A DNA stretch of 64,000 bases, taken from assembly GCA_030425045.1 (NCBI GenBank), contig JAUHVL010000015.1, forward strand, positions 1-64,000. The letters are read 5' to 3'. Source of the stretch: a bacterium (GTDB lineage Bacteria > Bdellovibrionota > Bacteriovoracia > Bacteriovoracales > Bacteriovoracaceae). The notes under the pieces are model-generated. The model saw only the letters and a list, made by a program, of their open reading frames with translations, had not been told where the DNA came from and searched no databases. Made by a program: the position numbers and the translations under genes. Shown one piece after another: positions 54,580-62,378 of this stretch. The first letter of the stretch is position 1. Every line of letters begins with the position of its first letter.

Positions 54580-54651
54580 TTCTTTTGGTATTGTGCGCTG
54601 CGCCGCATTGGCGAGTATAAACTTTTACTACTTACTCATAACATAACTTTT

Positions 54652-55365
54652 ATGAAGCTATTTATATTTTTTAAAATCTTTTTCTTACTTTTATTAAGGT
54701 ATGGGCTAACGGCCCTTATTGTCGTTTATTTTCTCGACAAGAGAGCATGCCTTTTAAATTATAAAACGAGAGTTCATTCATTGAAGAAAAAACAGCTACT
54801 TTTTGAAATGAAATACTCCATCTTATCAATGTTAATTTTTTCACTAGTTATTTTTTTTACAGTTTGGGGAATTCAGCTTGATTATTTTTTTGTCTATGTA
54901 GACTTTAATGAATATTCAATTTTTTGGACTATCGCTACCATTCCAATCGTGATTGTCGTTCATGATTTTTATTTTTACTTTTGGCATTTATTGCTTCATC
55001 AACATTATTTTTACAAAAATATTCATTATGTTCACCACCGCTTTCGTGAACCATCTATCTTTTCAACCTTCTGTTTTCATCCAATAGAAGCTTTCATTCA
55101 GGTTGGAATATTTCCCTTACTTTTGGTGATTTTTCCTCTCCATTTATATGTATTAATTCTCTTTGGATTAATATCATTTCTAATGAACGTTTATGGACAT
55201 TTCGGATACGATTTTTACCCTGATTTAAGGTATAACAAAGTATTGAAAAAAATATTGAATACTTCTACTCATCATTACATGCACCATAAATATAATAGGT
55301 ATAACTATTCGCTGTATTTGAATTATTTAGATTTTCTTATGAATACAAACCACAAAAAGTATTAG
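54652..55365 (+). CDS. Fatty acid hydroxylase / sterol desaturase superfamily membrane enzyme
   Basis: The ATG at 54652 begins a hydrophobic N-terminus (LFIFFKIFFLLLLRYG); longer in-frame starts lie inside the divergent tetR. The di-iron His clusters are in order: HDFYFYFWHLLLHQH, HYVHHRF and, near the end, HHYMHH. Four membrane segments surround them. At 237 residues it is a typical small member of the group that hydroxylates or desaturates fatty acyl, ceramide or sterol substrates. Regulation by the adjacent TetR is inferred. Its stop shares TTAG with the tiny convergent gene. Confidence 0.88.
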   Translation: MKLFIFFKIFFLLLLRYGLTALIVVYFLDKRACLLNYKTRVHSLKKKQLLFEMKYSILSMLIFSLVIFFTVWGIQLDYFFVYVDFNEYSIFWTIATIPIVIVVHDFYFYFWHLLLHQHYFYKNIHYVHHRFREPSIFSTFCFHPIEAFIQVGIFPLLLVIFPLHLYVLILFGLISFLMNVYGHFGYDFYPDLRYNKVLKKILNTSTHHYMHHKYNRYNYSLYLNYLDFLMNTNHKKY

Positions 55366-55481
55366 TGATGATCTTTGTGAAGAACTTCGTCATCAAATTG
55401 AGTTAAAGCAATAATCAAGCTCAAAGGTAATAGTGCCCAAGTTCCAACTAGCATGATCGCAACAAAAAGAGAAAAGCTCAT
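55362..55481 (-). CDS. 39-aa single-helix membrane peptide with QFDD motif
   Basis: Minus-strand ATG 55481, with GAGGA 8-9 nt upstream. The product is one hydrophobic helix (FVAIMLVGTWALLPLSLIIA) followed by LTQFDDEVLHKDHH. The helix followed by QFDD recalls CcoS, the small cbb3-oxidase maturation protein (QFDDLEG), but the LEGPAxRIL continuation is missing and no cbb3 gene is in the window. The HHxHH-free tail DHH may bind metal. The stop overlaps the hydroxylase stop by 3 of 4 nt (TTAG). Confidence 0.6.
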   Translation of the reverse strand: MSFSLFVAIMLVGTWALLPLSLIIALTQFDDEVLHKDHH

Positions 55482-55539
55482 ATAGTATGTCCTCAAAATG
55501 ATTCAGTTTTTTCTATTTTAGTCCAGTTTTACCCAGATT

Positions 55540-56481
55540 TCAATGGGAACGAAAGTGCGCAGGGCTAACTCTGGTTGGAAACAGTATAAATGCTGCTCGA
55601 TAGCAAATATAGGCCAGAGGAAGGGCACAGATCAAATCTAGAGTGTAATGATAACGGATGGCCAAGGTTGCACAAATTGTTAAAAAACAGATAATCATCG
55701 ACGTAAATCTAAAAAGATGATTGATCTTAAACATCCAAATGGTTACGAGAAATGTAATGCCAGTATGGCCTGAAGGGAAGCAGTCGATAAATGTCCCTTG
55801 AGCATTATTAATTTGATGCCATAGAAATTCACCAAAAGCAGAAAAGGGAAGCGGGTAATTAAACTGATCCATCATCCAATACTGAGGACCTGTAACCGGG
55901 ATGATCATATAAAATAAATAATTGGCCTGATAAAATAAAATCACACTGGCGACATAGCGACCAACTTGATGATGTTTTTCAAAGGGAAGGAGACGGTAGT
56001 AAATAATAAGTCCAATAATAGCGAGAAAAAAATACGCATTATAGGCAAGCATTAATAAGTCATAGATGATCGTTTGAAAATATCCTAGCGGAGCTGTAAA
56101 GTTATAAAACCAATCTGCAGCAGAATGTTCAAAAATATATTGATCAAACTTAACTAAAAAGGGATCCATGCGAATAAGAGCACCAACACTTTCATCAAAT
56201 TGGCCAATAAGAAAATAATTTAAAATTACTGTAAGGGTTACGGGAACGAGAGCAAGACTTAAGATGATAGGGTGTGGAAGTTTTATGATTTGCGGTCTTA
56301 AAAAATAAAAAATAATAGCAATGGCGATAGGATAAAGAGCTGCCGAATGAAAATATCCAAAAGCTGTCCCGGATAGAAAAAAGAGAAAGGAATTAAAAAA
56401 CATAACAAATAATGCATTTCTTCCAATTCCAAAATCTTCACGGTAATTATCCCATGCTTCTTGAACACGATACTCAAACAT
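55540..56481 (-). CDS. PAP2-superfamily membrane phosphatase/transferase, Aur1-like
   Basis: Six or so membrane helices surround the PAP2 motifs FIDCFPSGHTGITF (Ser-Gly-His) and LAIRYHYTLDLICA (Arg and HxxxD). VTGPQYW upstream and the overall arrangement resemble the PAP2_3 branch that includes inositol phosphorylceramide synthase (Aur1). It could transfer a phospho-headgroup between lipids or act as a plain lipid phosphatase. Sphingophospholipids are known in Bacteriovorax stolpii, which makes a ceramide-headgroup role worth testing. Confidence 0.82.
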   Translation of the reverse strand: MFEYRVQEAWDNYREDFGIGRNALFVMFFNSFLFFLSGTAFGYFHSAALYPIAIAIIFYFLRPQIIKLPHPIILSLALVPVTLTVILNYFLIGQFDESVGALIRMDPFLVKFDQYIFEHSAADWFYNFTAPLGYFQTIIYDLLMLAYNAYFFLAIIGLIIYYRLLPFEKHHQVGRYVASVILFYQANYLFYMIIPVTGPQYWMMDQFNYPLPFSAFGEFLWHQINNAQGTFIDCFPSGHTGITFLVTIWMFKINHLFRFTSMIICFLTICATLAIRYHYTLDLICALPLAYICYRAAFILFPTRVSPAHFRSH

Positions 56482-56520
56482 TATTAAAATTTTACACTAG
56501 ATATGGGTTTTTAAATAGTA

Positions 56521-57396
56521 CTAGCGAAGTTTTGCTTTATGAGATTCGATCAGTTTTCCCTCGAGGTAGTGGTGACAATCACCTGAAGGCATTAACTCGA
56601 TAACCCCTCTTACGATTTCGCCATCATCTGGATGTGACGTTGGAGTGATGGCCCCGTTGGTTTTGAGAAGACTTTTAACGGCCAAATTATTTGAACCATA
56701 AAGGTTGGCAATATTTGTTTTATCGTAGAAAAGATCTCTTTTAACTTCATAAGAGGCCAAAGTAGGGGCCATGACAGCATAGGGGTGACTATAGTGACCA
56801 AGACCTAAAAGGTGTCCAAGCTCGTGGAGCATAACTGTGGGAAGATCATAAGAGCCATAATCAAAACGATCTGTAGTAAACGTATAACTTGCATAATTTA
56901 AAATTATATCGGCATGAATAATTTCTACATACTGAGAACCAGTTGAAGAAGTTCTTTTATTTCCATAATACTGCGTAACGGCCAGGGCGGCAGATGAGAC
57001 ATCTGAAAACCAACTGTTTGATTTATAAATTCCAAATTGAGCACCGTCTTGATAATAATAATCAGTAAGGTTTGAATATTCGCGGTTGCCAACATTGGCC
57101 TCAGATAGGTTAAAAAAATCATAGAGAGTGGTGGACTCATTCCAAAGCTTCATCATTTGTCTAATTGGCCCATACCCATCACTGTCGTAATCACCGGCCG
57201 TAAAGTCCGTATCAAAGGCGCTAGATACTTTGACAGAAAGAGGTGATGAGAGCTTTGAGCTACTCCACCTTGCAGGAAGCCCAGTTGTTGAACTACTTCC
57301 AGCAGAACTAGAGGCGGGAGAACGGTTCGTTGTTTCCGTTTCCGGTGTACATGAAATTAAGGCCAGTAAACATGCTAATAAAATAGCAAGGCGCAT
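56521..57396 (-). CDS. Matrixin-type zinc metalloprotease lipoprotein
   Basis: ATG 57396 is chosen because GGGAG lies 6 nt upstream and the signal peptide MRLAILLACLLALISC then starts cleanly with a lipobox. A Ser/Thr/Pro-rich spacer follows. The metzincin signature is MLHELGHLLGLGHYSHPYAVM: HExxHxxGxxH plus the Met-turn a few residues on. It would be a surface- or periplasm-anchored protease, suited to digesting prey or matrix protein (inference). The upstream part FDTDFTAGDYDSDGYGPIRQ fits matrixin catalytic domains. Confidence 0.88.
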   Translation of the reverse strand: MRLAILLACLLALISCTPETETTNRSPASSSAGSSSTTGLPARWSSSKLSSPLSVKVSSAFDTDFTAGDYDSDGYGPIRQMMKLWNESTTLYDFFNLSEANVGNREYSNLTDYYYQDGAQFGIYKSNSWFSDVSSAALAVTQYYGNKRTSSTGSQYVEIIHADIILNYASYTFTTDRFDYGSYDLPTVMLHELGHLLGLGHYSHPYAVMAPTLASYEVKRDLFYDKTNIANLYGSNNLAVKSLLKTNGAITPTSHPDDGEIVRGVIELMPSGDCHHYLEGKLIESHKAKLR

Positions 57397-57475
57397 AGAC
57401 ATCTCCCACAAAGGCCATAAGTGACCTTAGTAATGTCATCGGCAAAAATTACCTATTGGCTTAATTTTAAATGGA

Positions 57476-58117
57476 TTACTGACTATTCTTGTGATCAGAA
57501 AGAAATTTTTCTAGTCCACTTGTGGTAAGAGGGTGTCCAAATAACTGTTTTAAGACCTTTAAAGGCATGGTAGCGACATCAGTTCCCACGAGGGCAAGTC
57601 TACGCACATGATCTGAATGCCGGACAGAGGCGCCAAGAATTTTGGTCAAAAAGCCATAATTATCATAAATCTGACGAATTTCTTCAATTAAGAGAAGTCC
57701 GTCGTGTCCGATATCATCAAGTCTTCCTAGAAAGGGAGAAATATAGGTCGCACCATTTTTAGCGGCTAATAAAGCTTGGTTACTACTGAAACATAAAGTT
57801 ACGTTTGTTTTGATTTCTCTTTTACTAAGTTCTCCACAAGCTGAAATACCATCTTCTGTTAAAGGAAGTTTGATAACGACGTTTTTATGCCAGGTCGCGA
57901 TTTCAAGTGCTTCTTTCATCATGCCGTCTTTATCGGTGGAGATAACTTCGGCAGAGATTGGCCCATCAATAATTGAGCAAATTTCTTCAATAACTTCTTT
58001 TTGTGTTCTTCCTGTTTTTGCAATGAGGGAAGGATTGGTTGTGACGCCATTAACGATACCCCATGTCGCGGCTTCTTTAATTTCGTCTACGTTTCCAGTG
58101 TCTAGAAAGAATTCCAT
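57476..58117 (-). CDS. Transaldolase, TalC/FSA-like subfamily
   Basis: 213 residues: [49 protein letters not shown], the Schiff-base Lys in [27 protein letters not shown] and [14 protein letters not shown]. It transfers a dihydroxyacetone unit in the pentose phosphate pathway; the short subfamily also includes fructose-6-phosphate aldolases. The Phe (CFSS) in the position of the discriminating residue favours transaldolase. Single-gene unit. Confidence 0.94.
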   Translation of the reverse strand: MEFFLDTGNVDEIKEAATWGIVNGVTTNPSLIAKTGRTQKEVIEEICSIIDGPISAEVISTDKDGMMKEALEIATWHKNVVIKLPLTEDGISACGELSKREIKTNVTLCFSSNQALLAAKNGATYISPFLGRLDDIGHDGLLLIEEIRQIYDNYGFLTKILGASVRHSDHVRRLALVGTDVATMPLKVLKQLFGHPLTTSGLEKFLSDHKNSQ

Positions 58118-58204
58118 ATAATTTCCCCATTTAGGTTAAAATATTAAAAATGCTAAGATTTTCCGATCATAGCGAAAGAGATCAAAAAAAGCGATAATTT
58201 TGTT

Positions 58205-59029
58205 ATGCAAAAAATTATTAATGGCCTTCTCATCTTTATCATTCTTTGTATGCCGAGTTATGGACTTGAAGAGTTTAATGACTCACGAATTAAATACCGC
58301 AAGGCCTTAATGGATAATAATAAAAATAAAATGAAAAAAGATCGAGAAGCAAAAATCGATACTTTTTATGATCCCGAATATGATTATTCAAAATTCACCG
58401 CCAGGATTACAGATAGAGATAAAACGACGCGAGTATATAAAGTATCTTCAGAAAATAAAAATATCGCATTTTTTTATTCTGGAGATCGCATTAAGTTGAG
58501 ACCAGCAACGGGCTCAAGTTATTGTCATGCCAGCGTTCGTTCTGTCGAAGAAGGTTATTTTGTGATTTATATCGATAATATTGCTCAATGTTGGGATCAT
58601 GATCCCTTTATTAGAAGAGGCTCGATGATTATCGTTAAGTCAGATACATTGGCGGAAAGAGTAAGAGATGCCAGTATCTACCGACATGTTTTACTCAAAA
58701 GGAAAAAAGATTATTACGGTCAGTTTAATCGCGTTAATCATTTTCTCTGGTCTTATGAACAAAAAAGAATTCAATTGGCCGAGCAGTACGATAAGAAAAT
58801 CGCAGAGCTAGAAAAACTAAAAGCAGATGCGCTTGAGCATTTAAGAAGTAAAAAAGAAGATAGCATAAAATTACAAAAAGAATTATCATACCGATTAGAC
58901 GGATTGGACAGAGACTTGGATATTTATCAGATTAAAAAAGATGATCTTATCATCGATCGTTGGCATTTAGATCACGATCTTGGTTTACCTGTTCAAAAAA
59001 GACCAGACGCTGTTGAATTAATAAAGTGA
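58205..59029 (+). CDS. Secreted protein with coiled coil, unknown
   Basis: A signal peptide (MQKIINGLLIFIILCMPSYG) precedes a beta-rich central domain (FFYSGDRIKLRPATGSSYC, GYFVIYIDNIAQCW) and a long Lys/Glu-rich coiled coil (about 190-250, IAELEKLKADALEHLRSKKE). A GATAAT ends 7 nt before the ATG with no Shine-Dalgarno, so the mRNA looks leaderless. It is followed after 15 nt by the CheX-like gene. No family recognised. Confidence 0.72.
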   Translation: MQKIINGLLIFIILCMPSYGLEEFNDSRIKYRKALMDNNKNKMKKDREAKIDTFYDPEYDYSKFTARITDRDKTTRVYKVSSENKNIAFFYSGDRIKLRPATGSSYCHASVRSVEEGYFVIYIDNIAQCWDHDPFIRRGSMIIVKSDTLAERVRDASIYRHVLLKRKKDYYGQFNRVNHFLWSYEQKRIQLAEQYDKKIAELEKLKADALEHLRSKKEDSIKLQKELSYRLDGLDRDLDIYQIKKDDLIIDRWHLDHDLGLPVQKRPDAVELIK

Positions 59030-59044
59030 TTTTGGAGAATATTT

Positions 59045-59551
59045 ATGAAAGATGAAGATCAAAGGTACCTTGAGTTTTGTAAACCTTTTATTGATGCAGT
59101 TAAAGATCTTTACGACACCATGATGAGTACACAGTTAAAAGCGGGGACTCCCTTTTTTAAAACAGATGTTAAACCCTACGGTGATATTACTGCCCTGATG
59201 GGGATTAATGGAACGGTTGATAAGGATGGCGTTAAAAAAGCTTTTAAAGGAAATATGATATTGTCCTGGCCTATGGAGAGTTATATTAAATCGGCCAATG
59301 CTATGATGATGGAAGAGTATACCGAAATGAATGAAGAGATTGCTGATGTTGGTATGGAGATCAGTAATATCACCACCGGAAATGCTAAAAAAGTATTAGC
59401 AGAGATGGGTTACCTCATTGAAATGGCCACTCCGACAACAGTTAATGGTAAGGATTATCAATTGCGCTCTGCCGGTAATACAAGAACAATTCATATTCCT
59501 TTTGAAAGTGATCTTGGAACCTTTTTTATCGAACTCAATTACGAGGATTAA
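59045..59551 (+). CDS. CheX-like chemotaxis phosphatase
   Basis: CheX-type proteins dephosphorylate CheY. The motif MEISNITTGNAKKVL carries the ExxN pair (Glu, Asn) that contacts the phospho-Asp, followed by the usual Gly-Asn-Ala. Preceding strands (MGINGTVDKDG, GNMILSWPMESYIK) and the final IHIPFESDLGTFFIELNY fit the fold. 168 residues is normal. It sits directly before a pseudo-receiver gene and 1.9 kb before a complete CheY. Confidence 0.82.
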   Translation: MKDEDQRYLEFCKPFIDAVKDLYDTMMSTQLKAGTPFFKTDVKPYGDITALMGINGTVDKDGVKKAFKGNMILSWPMESYIKSANAMMMEEYTEMNEEIADVGMEISNITTGNAKKVLAEMGYLIEMATPTTVNGKDYQLRSAGNTRTIHIPFESDLGTFFIELNYED

Positions 59552-59562
59552 TAGATTAAGTT

Positions 59563-61299
59563 TTGAAAGTCATTTATGTCGATCATGATCCCGAAATAAG
59601 ATCTTATGTTTCGATGATCTTAGAGACATCAGTTGATTGTGAACTTCTCGAGTTTAGCTCTATTCCCGAATGTATATCTTATATTGAAATAGATCCACCA
59701 GAGGATTTGCTCTTTGTTTTAAGTGAAGTGGAGATCAATGAAAAAAGTGGCATGGAACTTTTAGAGTGGTTTCGAAATCATTTTAAAGGAATACCTTTTA
59801 TTTGGATTTCAACTCCTGAAAACCGTGGAAAACTTATTACCAGACAAAGTCTCGAGCAAGGTAGGGCCAGTGGTTTTATTCCGAAACCTTTTAAAGATGA
59901 TGAGTTTTTTCCTATTGTAGATAAAGTCTTATTGGAAAGAGCTGAGAAAATTAAAAATCAAAGTGAGGATGCTGAAGAAGATTCTCTTTATTCTGATAAG
60001 AAAAAAAAACAACAAGAAGAGGTGGAGGCAGATTGGGATTTAAACTCGAAAAAAGAAGCTAAAGAAGTTGAGGCTGATTGGGATACAAATTCGAAAAGTG
60101 AAAACCGTGAGCAGGAAGCGGATTGGGATCTTAATGCCAAAGGTAATGGAAATGAAGGTGAAGCTGATTGGGATATTCAGGCCAAAGGTGAGGGCAGTGA
60201 ACAAGAGGCTGACTGGGATCTCAATGCCAAAGGTGAAGGCAGTGAGCAAGAAGCTGATTGGGATATCAATGCCAAAGGTGATGGAAGTGAACAAGAGGCG
60301 GACTGGGATATCAATGCCAAAGGTGTTGGGAGTGAGCAGGAAGCGGACTGGGATCTAAATGTAAACAGTAATACTAGTGAAGTTGAAGCAGATTGGTCTC
60401 TATCATCTTCAAAAAAATCTTATATCAAAGAAGGTTGTAAATCATTTAAAGCAAAAAGATTATTTGCCTTAGATAAAATGGTAACCGATGTTTACATCTC
60501 TCTTTCAAACGATAAGTTTTTAAAAATATTTTCTCAAAAAGATCCACTGGAAGATCATCGATTACAAAAGTATATAGATAAAGGAGTAGAGTATCTCTAC
60601 ATAACAGATGAGGAGTTTCCTACTTTTAGTGAATACTTTTTAAATATAGTCGTTGATAAACTTAAAAAAGTTAAAGAAGTACCAATTCAAGTTAAAAGTG
60701 TCGCTGAGCTTGCCGCTTTTGATAATATTCTTTCAACAGTCAAACAAATTGGAATTACGGGAGCGACGGCAGAGCAGATTAAAGAGAGTATAGCGAGTGG
60801 AATTGAAACGATTGATAAGATAAATTCTTTAAAAGATATCTTTTCAACGATCTATCGATCTCAAAATTATATATCTGAACACTCTCTCTTAACTTCTTAT
60901 ATTGCGGGTAAAATTGCTACTGACACCAGTTGGAATAGTCCCCAGACATTAGAAAAACTATCACTAGTAGCATTATTACATGATGTGGCCATCGAAGATC
61001 AGTATTTGGCCTCACAGCATGATTTATATTTTAATGATTTAGATAAACTTAAAAGTGAACAAGGTGAAGAAATTTATCAAATGATTTTTAATCATGCCTC
61101 TAAAGCTTGTGAAGTTTTATCAAAAGGACAGCATATTTTTGCCGATGTCGAAAATATTATTATTCAACATCACGAAAGTCCTAAGGCCAGCGGTTACCCT
61201 GCAAAGCTCAATAGTTCTGTCATCTCTCCACTTTCTTGTCTTTTCATAATAGCTGAAAGATATACTCACTTATTGATAAAGCATAATATGAATATTTAA
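59563..61299 (+). CDS. Pseudo-receiver / repeat / HD-domain signalling protein, in-frame stop near the end
   Basis: Residues 1-125 are a receiver domain (VIYVDHDPEIRSYV, FIPKPFKDDE), but the phospho-acceptor position reads LSEVEI: the Asp is Glu, which could mimic phosphorylation. Residues 153-287 are nine 15-residue units of the form EQEADWDxNAKGxGS. Residues 310-579 contain an HD-type output with LLHDVAIED, FNHASKACEVL and HHESPKASGYP, a degenerate HD-GYP. The frame ends at TAA 61297, inside the domain. Directly after it the same frame stays open for 29 codons to TAA 61387 and looks coding. The start is TTG 59563 with no close Shine-Dalgarno. Confidence 0.82.
   Translation: MKVIYVDHDPEIRSYVSMILETSVDCELLEFSSIPECISYIEIDPPEDLLFVLSEVEINEKSGMELLEWFRNHFKGIPFIWISTPENRGKLITRQSLEQGRASGFIPKPFKDDEFFPIVDKVLLERAEKIKNQSEDAEEDSLYSDKKKKQQEEVEADWDLNSKKEAKEVEADWDTNSKSENREQEADWDLNAKGNGNEGEADWDIQAKGEGSEQEADWDLNAKGEGSEQEADWDINAKGDGSEQEADWDINAKGVGSEQEADWDLNVNSNTSEVEADWSLSSSKKSYIKEGCKSFKAKRLFALDKMVTDVYISLSNDKFLKIFSQKDPLEDHRLQKYIDKGVEYLYITDEEFPTFSEYFLNIVVDKLKKVKEVPIQVKSVAELAAFDNILSTVKQIGITGATAEQIKESIASGIETIDKINSLKDIFSTIYRSQNYISEHSLLTSYIAGKIATDTSWNSPQTLEKLSLVALLHDVAIEDQYLASQHDLYFNDLDKLKSEQGEEIYQMIFNHASKACEVLSKGQHIFADVENIIIQHHESPKASGYPAKLNSSVISPLSCLFIIAERYTHLLIKHNMNI
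60019..60423. repeat. Nine 45-bp tandem coding repeats
   Basis: Nine units start at 60019, 60064, 60109, 60154, 60199, 60244, 60289, 60334 and 60379. Each encodes about E-x-E-A-D-W-D followed by a variable eight-residue tail. The first, second and last units are most diverged and the central ones nearly identical, which indicates expansion by unequal exchange or slippage in the middle. Reading frames on either strand through this repeat are artefacts. Confidence 0.95.
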
Positions 61300-61441
61300 G
61301 GGTCGCTTGAAACGCATTTTGAGGACTTTAATACAGGTAATTTTAAAACCCCACTAAAATCATTTTATAATGTATTTAGTCAGGTTTAAGTTTCTTGCTC
61401 GAAAAAAAAATACAAGTAAAATAATTGAAAAGGAGTTGATT

Positions 61442-61837
61442 ATGGCCATTGATTTTAATATGAAGACGATTGTTATCGACGATATGATGACGATGAGAAA
61501 AATTATTACCAAGATGTTAAAGCAAATTGGGTTTACTAATATTGTTGATGCAGATGATGGAGCGACGGCATGGCCTATGATTGAAGAGGCTTATAAAAAT
61601 GGTGAGCCGTTTGATTTTATTGTGAGTGATTGGAACATGCCTAAGATGAGTGGACTTGATTTACTGATCAAAATTAGAGAAACAGATGGGCTCAGTAAGA
61701 CTCCTTTTTTAATGATTACCGCTGAAGCTGAGCAATCAAATGTTGTCAAAGTTGTGAAGGCCGGAGTGAGTAACTTTATTGTTAAGCCTTTTAAGCCAGA
61801 AACATTAAAAGAAAAAATCGAGAAAATTTTCCCATAA
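61442..61837 (+). CDS. CheY-like response regulator
   Basis: A stand-alone receiver of 131 residues: VIDDMMTMRKIITKML (acidic pair), FIVSDWNMPKMSGLDLL (phospho-Asp in SDWNMP), MITAEAEQ (Thr/Ala switch) and FIVKPFKPETL (Lys). It is very close to chemotaxis CheY, so it probably binds a flagellar switch or another protein. ATG 61442 is the start because AGGAG lies 6-7 nt upstream; a longer in-frame start at 61370 is not supported. The CheX-like gene nearby would supply its phosphatase. Confidence 0.94.
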   Translation: MAIDFNMKTIVIDDMMTMRKIITKMLKQIGFTNIVDADDGATAWPMIEEAYKNGEPFDFIVSDWNMPKMSGLDLLIKIRETDGLSKTPFLMITAEAEQSNVVKVVKAGVSNFIVKPFKPETLKEKIEKIFP

Positions 61838-61917
61838 GTGACCGAAAATATTTAAATATTGATAAAATAACTCAAGATTGTTCGCTTTTTATCCGAGAAG
61901 GTTAAAAAGGAGCATTC

Positions 61918-62178
61918 TTGGCAAGTCCTCAAATTAGAAAATTAAATAATCTTTATAATTCAAACCTCGCACTTACTGATGAAGTGGCAGGTTTACGTCT
62001 TGATGTTAAAAAAGGTCTTAAGAGAATAGAGAAGGCCACCCGTGAGTTAGATAAAACGAAAAAAGCCGAAGAGGTTGGTGATTGGCGAAAAGTTGAAAAT
62101 CCAACTGATGAAACGTTTAGGCCTTTGGTTTTAAATGAATTTGAAAGTGCTATTAAAAAGCTCGATATAATCGGTTAG
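61918..62178 (+). CDS. Small helical protein after cheY
   Basis: 86 residues, all helix and charged: QIRKLNNLYNSNLALTDEVA, then LRLDVKKGLKRIEKATRELD, and NEFESAIKKLDIIG at the end. No signal or membrane segment. TTG 61918 follows AGGAG by 6-7 nt, so this start is well supported. It converges on the small gene at 62175 with a TTAG stop overlap. Role unknown; a signalling adaptor is possible from context. Confidence 0.7.
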   Translation: MASPQIRKLNNLYNSNLALTDEVAGLRLDVKKGLKRIEKATRELDKTKKAEEVGDWRKVENPTDETFRPLVLNEFESAIKKLDIIG

Positions 62179-62378
62179 AGAATTAATCCTAATGTATTTT
62201 TAACTTCCTCTTCCGTCATATTTCCCCTTGCAACTTCTTGTCTAATTAACATTAAAGCATATTGATATTGATCGCGATCTTCAGCTGGAGCTAACGTTAA
62301 ATCCAAATGTTTTTGATTGTCGAGGTGAGAGTCTTTAACAATTGTTTTTAAAAGTGTGATGGCCTCGTCGGTAGTCAT
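62175..62378 (-). CDS. Small conserved-looking protein after livF
   Basis: 67 residues: TTDEAITLLKTIVKDSHLD, APAEDRDQYQYALMLIRQEV and GNMTEEEVKNTLGLIL, a soluble helical bundle. Its ATG overlaps the livF stop (TAATG), and AGGAG lies 7 nt upstream, so it belongs to the liv operon. No family recognised. Confidence 0.7.
   Translation of the reverse strand: MTTDEAITLLKTIVKDSHLDNQKHLDLTLAPAEDRDQYQYALMLIRQEVARGNMTEEEVKNTLGLIL

Noticed and set aside
54451-54651. Longer N-terminus of the hydroxylase
   Set aside because: It would lie inside tetR on the opposite strand and add Cys/Arg-rich sequence unlike the family.
60040-60358. Open frames on both strands through the 45-bp repeats
   Set aside because: They are produced by the repeat, which lacks stops in other frames; the EADWD frame continues into real domains on both sides.
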